Positions 7,667 to 14,700 of a DNA stretch of 38,137 nt are shown here, piece by piece; the first letter of the stretch is position 1; every line of letters begins with the position of its first letter. The translations under genes were made by a program, and so were the position numbers. A model generated the notes under the pieces. That model was not told the origin of the DNA, ran no database searches, and worked only from the letters and a program-made list of their open reading frames with translations. Source of the stretch: a virus; IMG/VR virus record IMGVR_UViG_3300005078_000007, positions 1 to 38,137 of that record. One strand, given 5' to 3'.

Positions 7667-8077
7667 ATGGCAAGACCGGTAGGAAGTATAAGTAAAGTTT
7701 TAATGGTGACATTATTTGTAAGAGAAGCAGACCTTGTTGAGTCAAGAAACCACTCATACGTAAGTTTGCCGCTTATTGTACGGAAACTTAGGGAACTCTC
7801 GAATAAAGATTATGGCAACCTTTATCTTTATCAAAAGTTCTACTCAGGGCTTAACAGGAACTACTACAACGTAAGGACAATAAGCACTGTAAAGTTTTTA
7901 AATGTTGATGAGCCTAACAGGGAGGCAATACCCCTGGAAATCACAATACAAGTAGTGCCGGAGGGCGCAAAGGAAGGTAAGGATTATGTCAGTGGAGAAA
8001 AACAACCAGAGCGAATCAAGGAAGCAGAAGAGGAGGAACAGGAAGATGAAGTCGAAAGTGAGCCGGAAGATGAGTAA
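7667..8077 (+). CDS. Hypothetical protein with acidic tail, 136 aa
   Basis: AAGGAGG precedes the start. The first 105 residues are beta-rich (VLMVTLFVREADL, TISTVKFLNVDE, IPLEITIQVVPEG). The last 30 are almost entirely Glu/Asp/Gln (KEAEEEEQEDEVESEPEDE), a disordered acidic tail. The start of the next gene lies inside this Glu-rich coding stretch. No family is recognised. Confidence 0.6.
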   Translation: MARPVGSISKVLMVTLFVREADLVESRNHSYVSLPLIVRKLRELSNKDYGNLYLYQKFYSGLNRNYYNVRTISTVKFLNVDEPNREAIPLEITIQVVPEGAKEGKDYVSGEKQPERIKEAEEEEQEDEVESEPEDE

Positions 8078-8495
8078 GAAAGCAGGTAGGGCCCTTGGGG
8101 CCGTCAGGGCAGTAGTGATGATCACCAGAGTGGTGCTTAATTCCATTATAGCCCTATGCATAGCAGCGCTTCTTATGGCGATGATCCTGGCGGCAAGGGA
8201 AGCCGCAGCATCCCCGGTCCTCGGGATCATGTTTGCGAGTATCTTTCTTCTGACCTTCGTTCTTATCATGCACAGTGAGCTTGTGGATAGCAGGAAGAAA
8301 GAGGAGGCTATGCGTATCCGTAAAGAGGCAGAAGAAAATGCGGCCAAGCAGCGCAACGAAGAGGCTGCAAAGGCTGAGAAAGCCCCGAAAAAGAGTACCG
8401 CTAAGAAAGTGGCTAAGGATGCCGGGAGTATTGTGAAAGAGACCGCTACGAGGAAAAGAAAACCCTCCTCCAAGAAGATCGAGGAAGAGGGCTAA
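8046..8495 (+). CDS. Small two-helix membrane protein with basic tail
   Basis: The start at 8046 has AGGAGG 9 nt upstream; an in-frame ATG at 7986 with a weaker AAGG site would add 20 residues. The 149-residue product has a basic N-terminus, two hydrophobic segments (about 18-48 and 57-76) and a long Lys/Ala/Glu-rich C-terminal tail. The basic ends suggest that both termini lie in the cytoplasm. Its third codon positions look richer in G and C than in the genes before it. It ends 6 nt from the convergent end of the lysis cassette, and its 3' end contains the terminator of that opposing transcript. A membrane role in lysis or host takeover is possible but unproven. Confidence 0.55.
   Translation: MKSKVSRKMSKKAGRALGAVRAVVMITRVVLNSIIALCIAALLMAMILAAREAAASPVLGIMFASIFLLTFVLIMHSELVDSRKKEEAMRIRKEAEENAAKQRNEEAAKAEKAPKKSTAKKVAKDAGSIVKETATRKRKPSSKKIEEEG
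8451..8491 (-). terminator. Rho-independent terminator of the lysis cassette
   Basis: Reading the minus strand, CCCTCTTCC and GGAGGAGGG form a 9-bp stem with one G-T wobble around an 11-nt loop. A T-rich run (TTTTCTTTTCC) follows. It lies just past the stop of the last minus-strand gene and inside the 3' end of the convergent plus-strand gene. Without a T-run on the other side, it should act in one direction only. Confidence 0.65.
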
Positions 8496-8501
8496 GTTGT
8501 C

Positions 8502-8921
8502 TTAGGTTGCTGTGAACCGGGCGGTAATCTCGTAGGTGGATTCTAAAGATTCTATCAAGAGACTTGCTGTCTGGTTTGCAGACAATAATGTTTCACCTTT
8601 ATACCATCCGGAAAAAGTATAACCTGGGGCAGGAATCGCCTGGAAGATAACCGTGGTCCCGGAATCAACGGTGAACGTGGTAGGAGTTGCTATACAACCT
8701 GCCACGGATGCCCCATCAGGGTCCACCACGACGCTGAACGTCACTTTTGTGACTTGGGGTATAGTTACAGATAATCCTACCTTCTCACGGGTCACCATGA
8801 CGGCAGGGAGGGCAGTTGAGTCCACCTGCTCTACGGCTTTTAGCATTGATTCTGCTACTACATTGGATACGGAGTTGTCCGTCTTTACCACTCGATATTC
8901 ATTCATTGTATACGTTGGCAT
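8502..8921 (-). CDS. Protein with InlB-B-repeat-like domain, 139 aa
   Basis: AAGGAGG precedes the ATG. The N-terminal half (about 1-65) is not recognised. The C-terminal half (about 66-138) resembles the divergent InlB B-repeat: VDPDGASVAG, then VDSGTTVIFQAIPAPGYTFSGWYKG, then ESTYEITARF. Such beta-grasp modules are common on bacterial surface proteins and turn up on phage virions as Ig-like ornaments. It is the last gene of the lysis cassette, so it could be a virion decoration or adhesion protein rather than a lysis factor. Which of these it is cannot be read from the sequence. Confidence 0.6.
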   Translation of the reverse strand: MPTYTMNEYRVVKTDNSVSNVVAESMLKAVEQVDSTALPAVMVTREKVGLSVTIPQVTKVTFSVVVDPDGASVAGCIATPTTFTVDSGTTVIFQAIPAPGYTFSGWYKGETLLSANQTASLLIESLESTYEITARFTAT

Positions 8922-8931
8922 AATTCCTCCT

Positions 8932-9423
8932 TTACTTACTCAAGTACCAGCCTGCTAAAAATGATGCCAAAGCACTGATACCTATCACCACATTTCTTCG
9001 TTTAACTTTACTCTCAAGAGCATCAATTTTCAAGGTAACATCCTTCTTGTAATTGTCGAAGCTCTTCTGTAATTCGTTTAGAGAGGTCCAAAGCATCGTC
9101 AATTCCTGTTGCGCTTTGTCCAGCTTCTGCTGCAAGCTCATCGACAGTTCGGATGATGTTGTTAATTGATTCCTCACTTCTTCCAGCTGCTTCTTGACCT
9201 CTTCCAATTGAGTCTGCAAGCTCGCTATTAAGGTCACTTGCTTCTGTGATATAGGCTGAAGCGCTTCCAGCTTGGTTGTGAGCATCTGTGATAGTGCTAT
9301 CAATTGTGTCAGCTGCTGCCTGTAACCGGTCGTCTGTTCGCTCTCTTCCGGTGTCAATGAACATACCGGTTGTAAAGCCAACAGCAAACACAATAACCAG
9401 CAGGCCAATTTTCTTAACCACAT
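8932..9423 (-). CDS. Spanin-like protein, frame A (signal-like N-terminus, coiled coil, C-terminal membrane segment)
   Basis: A 163-residue protein that begins with a hydrophobic, signal-like segment (residues 6-22). A long Gln/Leu/Glu/Lys helix that should form a coiled coil spans about 30-140, and a C-terminal membrane segment (VVIGISALASFLAGWYL) ends before SK. A signal at one end and a membrane anchor at the other is the plan of a unimolecular spanin, which joins inner and outer membrane at the last step of lysis. The cysteine at 21 (QPVC) does not fit a standard lipobox, so outer-membrane lipidation is doubtful. It follows the holin-like gene by 1 nt, with AAGGAG 4 nt before the ATG. Frame B overlaps 399 of its 492 bases. 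Confidence 0.6.
   Translation of the reverse strand: MWLRKLACWLLCLLLALQPVCSLTPEESEQTTGYRQQLTQLIALSQMLTTKLEALQPISQKQVTLIASLQTQLEEVKKQLEEVRNQLTTSSELSMSLQQKLDKAQQELTMLWTSLNELQKSFDNYKKDVTLKIDALESKVKRRNVVIGISALASFLAGWYLSK
9023..9421 (-). CDS. Spanin-like protein, frame B (overlapping gene, N-terminal membrane anchor)
   Basis: A second frame of 132 codons on the same strand, starting at GTG 2 nt after the ATG of frame A (ATGTG) and 6 nt after the same AAGGAG. The product begins MVKKIGLLVIVFAVGFTTG, a typical inner-membrane anchor with a positive inside end. An Ala/Ser/Glu-rich helical body of about 100 residues follows. That is the plan of an inner-membrane spanin subunit (Rz-like). Codon choice is ordinary for this phage (GAA, GCA, ACA, AGA). 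Known Rz/Rz1 pairs overlap in two frames, but usually with the start of one inside the other, not side by side. Either frame could be non-coding; the position after a holin and the membrane segments in both frames argue that both may be real. Confidence 0.5.
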   Translation of the reverse strand: MVKKIGLLVIVFAVGFTTGMFIDTGRERTDDRLQAAADTIDSTITDAHNQAGSASAYITEASDLNSELADSIGRGQEAAGRSEESINNIIRTVDELAAEAGQSATGIDDALDLSKRITEELRQLQEGCYLEN

Positions 9424-9424
9424 A

Positions 9425-9787
9425 TTACTCCTTGAGCGACTTTTTGAACGTCTTAGCGGCCGCCATCGCTTCCTTGATGTCTTTTATGGACGAAAAATAT
9501 GAGAATACTGCTGCGAATACAAAGCAAAGTGCTGCTGGAAGGAACACAAACACTGCATACCAGGTACCTTCTGAAGTATAGATCGTTTTGAACGTATCAA
9601 GCCCTATGAAAAGCGCTTTAACCCCGAAGCCAAGGCAAACCGTAGCAAACACTCTCCTGGAAGAAAACTCCCCATCTTTTCCGGTCCTCCATATTGAAAG
9701 AAAATCGGAAACAAGGTCCACAAGAGCCTTTGCAGCCCTAATGACAATATCACCAAAAAGTCTCAAAACAAGTAAAATCCTTTTCAT
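9425..9787 (-). CDS. Holin-like membrane protein
   Basis: The start at 9787 (MKRILLVLRLF) has GGAGG 5 nt upstream; an ATG at 9799 overlapping the previous stop (TAATG) is the alternative. The 120-residue product has an amphipathic N-terminal helix and two membrane segments, VFATVCLGFGVKALFIGL and YAVFVFLPAALCFVFAAVFSYF. A basic C-terminus follows (KTFKKSLKE). Size, two membrane spans, basic tail and position between a peptidase gene and spanin-like genes fit a holin, which forms the hole that lets endolysin reach the cell wall. No sequence family is recognised, so the call rests on context. Confidence 0.6.
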   Translation of the reverse strand: MKRILLVLRLFGDIVIRAAKALVDLVSDFLSIWRTGKDGEFSSRRVFATVCLGFGVKALFIGLDTFKTIYTSEGTWYAVFVFLPAALCFVFAAVFSYFSSIKDIKEAMAAAKTFKKSLKE

Positions 9788-9798
9788 ACAAACCTCCA

Positions 9799-10440
9799 TT
9801 ACTTCGCCGATACTTCTATGAATCTCGGTCTTACCCTATCAAGAAAAAACTGTTTATCATGAATATCCTTCACACCTTTGTTCGGTGCGTGCTTATTCCC
9901 GGACCACGAGTCATAACTCATAAATTGATTTGCATCCTTACTTACTTTCACAACAGAAATATAGTGCCCACTGTTGTGGTAATCAGTACGATAAGAGAGC
10001 ACCAAGCTGTGCCCGATAGTAAGGGCCCCTATTATGCCATAAACAGTATCCTCGGTATTACGAAAACGCTTGACCTCAGCCTTTACGTTAGCACATTCCT
10101 CAAGCACCCAGGCGATATTCTCAATATACTCATTTTCATTTTGGCCAAGTTTTACATTCGGTGCATGAGACTGCCCATAAGCAGAATACAGAAAGAAAAA
10201 CATAAGATCATCCTGGCCAAAAAGCGGCTTTCTATCCGGACCTTTTGGTATCCTATACTTCCATGGATCGTCCATAACAGCCTCAGCACTTGTGCCAGCA
10301 GCGGCCATATTGCATGTCTCGAGGAAAAAATCGGTATCCCCTGCGGCTTTAAGGTCCTTCAAAAACACGTCTATAATATTCCTGGTCTGATCGAACCGTA
10401 TACTTTCTTTTTCTGCATTCTTTGCACCATATCCTACCAT
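9799..10440 (-). CDS. C39-like cysteine peptidase, probable endolysin
   Basis: The start at 10440 has AGGAGG 9 nt upstream, better placed than the ATG at 10482. The 213-residue product has the papain-like order of C39-type peptidases: C43 in a helix-start context (ETCNMAAAGTSAEAVM), H159 in SGHYISVVKV and D177 in MSYDSW. There is no signal peptide. It is the first gene of a cassette with a holin-like gene and spanin-like genes, so the likely role is cell-wall peptide cleavage at lysis. Phage endolysins of this order are more often CHAP or NlpC/P60; here the GHYISVV strand and the Cys helix look closer to the C39-like family. It could also be a protease with another target. A promoter candidate lies directly upstream. 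Confidence 0.6.
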   Translation of the reverse strand: MVGYGAKNAEKESIRFDQTRNIIDVFLKDLKAAGDTDFFLETCNMAAAGTSAEAVMDDPWKYRIPKGPDRKPLFGQDDLMFFFLYSAYGQSHAPNVKLGQNENEYIENIAWVLEECANVKAEVKRFRNTEDTVYGIIGALTIGHSLVLSYRTDYHNSGHYISVVKVSKDANQFMSYDSWSGNKHAPNKGVKDIHDKQFFLDRVRPRFIEVSAK

Positions 10441-10464
10441 TCTTAGTATCCTCCTATAGATGAA

Positions 10465-10493
10465 ATAATACCATACTTGCATTGGGAAAACAA
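10465..10493 (-). promoter_or_regulatory. Sigma70-type promoter for the lysis cassette
   Basis: On the minus strand TTGTTT (10493-10488), a 17-nt spacer and TATTAT (10470-10465) stand 25 nt before the endolysin start. The elements interleave with those of the plus-strand promoter at 10477-10505, so RNA polymerase should not be able to use both at the same time. Confidence 0.5.
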
Positions 10494-10505
10494 GTGTTGT
10501 ATAAT
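10477..10505 (+). promoter_or_regulatory. Sigma70-type promoter for the inverted membrane gene
   Basis: TTGCAT (10477-10482), a 17-nt spacer and a perfect TATAAT (10500-10505), 29 nt before the start of the plus-strand gene at 10535. The element is close to consensus and explains how one plus-strand gene can be expressed inside a minus-strand region. Confidence 0.6.
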
Positions 10506-10534
10506 TCTTAAATACCTACGTAAAGGAGCCTTAG

Positions 10535-11317
10535 ATGGAAGGTACTGTTGTCGCAAACTTGAGTGAGATGCCGTTAAGTAGCATTATTGCTTACGGTATA
10601 GTCATATTTATCGTGCTCATGATGGGCATGATGTTCATGAAATGGTTATTAACAAAGTCAGGAGTGAGTTCGGTTGGGACGCTTATTATAAAAAGAGAGC
10701 AAGAGGGCCAGACGGCCATGTATAGCATGAATGAAGCAAATAAAGATACAGACGATGTGATGCGCCAAAGGCTCCGGGAAGGCACGAACAGTATGTCAAA
10801 TAGAATCCTTGAGCTTTTTAACGCTTACAAACTATGCCCTATGACAAGGAGGTCCTTGGCTGCGGCCCTCCGCTACCCACTTTACGAGAGTATAAATAAC
10901 AATCATTTTACCAAAGAGCTTATGCCGGAAAAGTACAATGATTATCGCCAGCGAATCTTGGACCAGGTACATGAGGAGTTTGTCGGAGTTTACCTTGCAT
11001 CAAAAGATATATCTTGCAGTGTGGACAGTTTGCCGGATTGGCTACATTCAAAGCGCATCATAGAGCAACTTATAGACACATGGCTACTTAATACATGTAG
11101 GGCCCAAAAAGACTGTTCTCTTACTAAGATTGATACATATAAAAAGTATTCTGAAACCTTCAAAGAAAACAAAGATGATTTTAGGAACAAGATTATCGAC
11201 AGTTGTATTGCAAAGAACAACCACTACATCGAGGAAATGGCAAAAAGAATTATTCAGCTCTCAAGTGAGATAGAAAGCAGAGAAAAACTCATCGGTAGTA
11301 TTTTTAGCGATGCTTAA
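10535..11317 (+). CDS. Membrane-anchored protein, inverted (moron-like) gene
   Basis: A 260-residue protein with AAAGGAG upstream. Residues 18-38 form one membrane segment (IIAYGIVIFIVLMMGMMFMKW). A helical, soluble body follows, with six or so cysteines and a Lys/Glu-rich C-terminal helix. I do not recognise the family. It is the only plus-strand gene between 8496 and the right end, lies between the lysis and tail-fibre genes, and has its own promoter. These are the marks of a moron, a gene expressed separately from the late operon and often useful to a lysogen or an infected cell. Its stop overlaps the stop of the convergent gene. Confidence 0.6.
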   Translation: MEGTVVANLSEMPLSSIIAYGIVIFIVLMMGMMFMKWLLTKSGVSSVGTLIIKREQEGQTAMYSMNEANKDTDDVMRQRLREGTNSMSNRILELFNAYKLCPMTRRSLAAALRYPLYESINNNHFTKELMPEKYNDYRQRILDQVHEEFVGVYLASKDISCSVDSLPDWLHSKRIIEQLIDTWLLNTCRAQKDCSLTKIDTYKKYSETFKENKDDFRNKIIDSCIAKNNHYIEEMAKRIIQLSSEIESREKLIGSIFSDA

Positions 11318-11709
11318 ACATCTGTTAAGGTGAGCTTATACGATAGCGTCTCAACACTTTGCTCGGACACTATCGTATAAAACTCGACATCCACCCCGCT
11401 GCCTGTTTCCTGTACAGCATTTTGTATCTGCTGAATAAGCGTTGAGACAGATATTTCTTCTGCCAGGGCCTCTTCCCATTGGACCCCATCGTCCATATCT
11501 ATAGGATCAAGTCCTCTCTGTTTTATACAGGCAAAGAGGCCTCTATCAAGCCGTTCAGCTTCATCATCATTAAGCATCTCAAGATTATTTATAGCTCTTG
11601 GGTCAGAGGTTGAGAATACCGGGTATAGGTCGAACACATCACTTACAAGTACTTCGGTTACCCCATCGGGCTGATACCTCGGTATTTTCTGGCTTACTTT
11701 AACATCCAT
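11314..11709 (-). CDS. Hypothetical protein downstream of tail fibre, 131 aa
   Basis: AAGGAG stands 5 nt before the ATG. The protein is acidic, with a central Asp/Glu-rich helix (NLEMLNDDEAERLDRGLF) and a C-terminal beta-rich part (VDVEFYTIVSEQSVETLSYKLTLTD). It is the last gene of the structural run, after the fibre; a tail-fibre assembly helper or small tail component is likely from position only. The upstream junction contains a 19-nt-period tandem repeat. Confidence 0.55.
   Translation of the reverse strand: MDVKVSQKIPRYQPDGVTEVLVSDVFDLYPVFSTSDPRAINNLEMLNDDEAERLDRGLFACIKQRGLDPIDMDDGVQWEEALAEEISVSTLIQQIQNAVQETGSGVDVEFYTIVSEQSVETLSYKLTLTDV
11336..11380. repeat. 11-bp perfect inverted repeat (stem-loop)
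   Basis: TTATACGATAG (11336-11346) and CTATCGTATAA (11370-11380) are exact reverse complements. After one mismatch, three more inner pairs (GTC/GAC) can form, leaving a 15-nt loop. It lies just past the stop of the plus-strand gene, inside the 3' end of the convergent gene. No T-run follows in the plus direction, so a classical terminator is not supported. Confidence 0.55.
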
Positions 11710-11714
11710 AAAAA

Positions 11715-11750
11715 CTCCTTGTTACCATAATAGCTCCTTGTTACCATAAT
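11715..11750. repeat. Tandem repeat, 17 nt identical, period 19, at stop/RBS junction
   Basis: CTCCTTGTTACCATAAT occurs at 11715-11731 and again at 11734-11750. On the minus strand each copy carries TGG TAA followed by AAGGAG. The first copy in the direction of transcription ends the fibre gene; the second supplies the ribosome binding site of the following gene. It looks like a recent short tandem duplication. Confidence 0.8.
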
Positions 11751-14700
11751 GCGTAAGCTGACTTGTACATTCTCAACTGATCATTATTACTATCTATAAA
11801 AGCAACATGCGTAGAATCCATTGCCGCTAAGGCAACAACTTCTACGGGTATACTGAGTCCTGTGCCTTCCTGACTCCATGTTGAGCCACTCCATACGTAC
11901 ATACGCAATTGATTAATAGCTTTATCTATAAAAGCAACATGTGTTGAATCCATTGCCGCTAAGGCAGGCCAGTATAGCTCGGAGATACTCAGCCCTGTGC
12001 CTTCCAAACTCCATGCTGAGCCACTCCATACGTACATTCTCAACTGATTATTACCACTATCTATAAAAGCAACATGCGTAGAATCCATTGCCGCTAAGGC
12101 AGCAATTCCTACGGATATACTAAGTCCTGTGCCTTCCTGACTCCATGTTGAGCCATTCCATACGTACATTCTCAACTGATCATTATTACTATCTATAAAA
12201 GCAACATGCGTAGAATCCATTGCCGCTAAGGCAGGATAATTTGTACCGGATATGCTCAGTCCTGTGCCTTCCAAACTCCATGCTGAGCCACTCCATACGT
12301 ACATACGCAATTGACTAATAGCTTCATCTATAAAAGCAACATGTGTTGAATCCATTGCCGCTAAGGCAGACCAGTATAGCCCGGAGATACTCAGTCCTGT
12401 GCCTTCCAAACTCCATGCTGAGCCACTCCATACGTACATTCTCAACTGATCATTATCACGATCTATAAAAGCAACATGTGTTGAATCCATTGCCGCTAAG
12501 GCAGGATAGCCTGTGGATATGCTCAGTCCTGTGCCTTCAAGTTTAAATTGTCCTATAGGCACTTTTTCGATAGTATTCTCAGTCAGCACTTTGTCCCAGG
12601 AAAACCAGGTCCCCGAACTAAGACTTCTATGCCGCATCCATATATGCGCTTTATCTCTATTGGCTGGGTCCATGCTATAACATACTTGCGTTGCATAATT
12701 AGTACTCACTTGGTGCACCATAGTTGTTATAAAGGCCCAACGATTAGTCTCAAGATCGCTTGGATAATTAGACGTATCGGCCTGGCTAAAATTATAAGTG
12801 CTATTCCAAAGTATGTCATTTAAATCGCCTGAGTATCTTTTATGCCTTCCGGTCTCAGAGAATCCTTGTAAATAGTTATTTGTAAGATACTCGATTCTTG
12901 TACCAGCTTCCTCAACATAACCAGAAGGAATCGAGCTTATGATATCTTTGTTATCATACACTACATCATCAAGACTTTCTGCATCAAACCTGCAATCTAC
13001 ATTAAAACTTGTATATACTAATTGTATAGCCACAGTAGAATTATTTTTTGCACAAAGCTTTATTTTATGCAATGCCTCATTATACCAAACTACCATATCT
13101 ATAGAGCTATAATCGTTAGCATCAAAATCCACACTGTATGATAGCTTATACCATATTTCAGATGGTAATGGATTAGTTCGTAGATTAAACCGTACTATAG
13201 TTCCACGGTGCCCTATAACACATGTGACAATACCAGATATTGTATTAAAGTTATAATCATAATTTAGGTTTAACTCAGCAATTTCCAAATATTCCCCAGA
13301 CGGAAAGTACCCTGGCTGTGGAGTATTAAAGTGCTTTACATAATTCCTTACAAACCCGTCACTATATTCTAATCCTTTTAACTGAGGGGTCACATCCTGA
13401 GATTCATTATCAGTAATAATCCTCGTCTCCTGTATTTCTTCTTCCACATACCCAGATTCGAGGGCTGTATAGTAAGTGTTATCCTGTAAGGGCGAAAAAC
13501 TCGACACAGCATAAATACCCCTACAATGGATACTCATATCTAAAGTAACAAGATGCATTTGACCATGAGCGTTTTTGAGCAGGAATATAATATCTGTATC
13601 CCCATTCACCCAAGCAACTAAGGTTATATTTGAGTAGTCGGAATCATGCCTGTAAATTTTTACTCTATATGTTAACCCAGCTGAAGCATCATAACGAACT
13701 GCAATTTCAAAGTCTATGCTACAAAACTCTACGGCATCGCTTATAATACTTTGCGCAGATGCTCTTCCTTTTACAATAAAAGATGCGCCACTACCAGGTG
13801 GTATTATTTGCACTATCTGATACCACTCACCATTCTCAAAGTAATTTTTAGCATGACTTCGTTTTACATGATAAGTAACACTACCATTCCTATACTCCTC
13901 GTATACTGACTGTAGTTTATCGGTAAGCGTTAAACCTGCAAATGTAGGAGATACACCAGCCGCCCCACCTCCAAAAGGAAACTTAGGCATATCACTCCCA
14001 GGAGTTTTTACATTTAAAACATGGCAACGGAGCCCGTCATACATCATATCGACAATATCCCCAGCTGCCCATGTGGAATCGACTACAGGGGCCCCATTTA
14101 CATAGAGCGTTTTAGGACCTGTAGCATTAACATTAACCTGGGCCCCAGCTACACACCCGTAAGTAAAGACAGAAGAAAACTTTGCCCCGGCAGTTAACCG
14201 GAAGCCTTTGAGTATGATTGCTTTCTCTATTGTGGCCTGAGCTGTGGCACAGGACCCTACAACCTGCCTGGAAGCTGTCATGGCATTAGTATTCCATACC
14301 GGTTTCCACTGGGCTGTATCCGTTACGCCTACACCTCCGATGAGTTCTGTAGGGCTTGAGCTTATTCTTCTGTACCAGGTAAACGCGAGTTCTGCCCCAA
14401 TACTCTCTACTACATAGCAGATATCGCCTAAGATATATGGTGCATTTTCGTCATACTCAAAGGCGTTGTGAATAATTGTTCTGGCAATAAGGTCCGTAAG
14501 ATTATTTACTTTATCAACAAGCTTATTGAGATTATAGGATATTCGGCCAAAAAGATGGTTCAGCGCATCCCTGGGAAGTGAAGAGACTTGTGCCCGCATA
14601 CCTTTATTTAAAATAGTACTATTAAGGTCCATAGCTTCGCTTGTGCCAACTGGAACATTCATATCAGATTCAACATCATACACCGTAACACCGGTAACAT

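Noticed and set aside
9859-10446. 195-codon plus-strand frame opposite the endolysin candidate
   Set aside because: No ribosome binding site; the minus-strand frame has a catalytic triad and an operon context.
11744-12538. Diversity-generating retroelement variable region in the fibre
   Set aside because: The variable sites are repeated in six blades rather than one C-terminal adenine-mutated region, and no reverse transcriptase or template repeat was seen.
11744-12538. CRISPR array
   Set aside because: The regular repeats are in-frame coding units of a fibre, with no short palindromic repeats or unique spacers.
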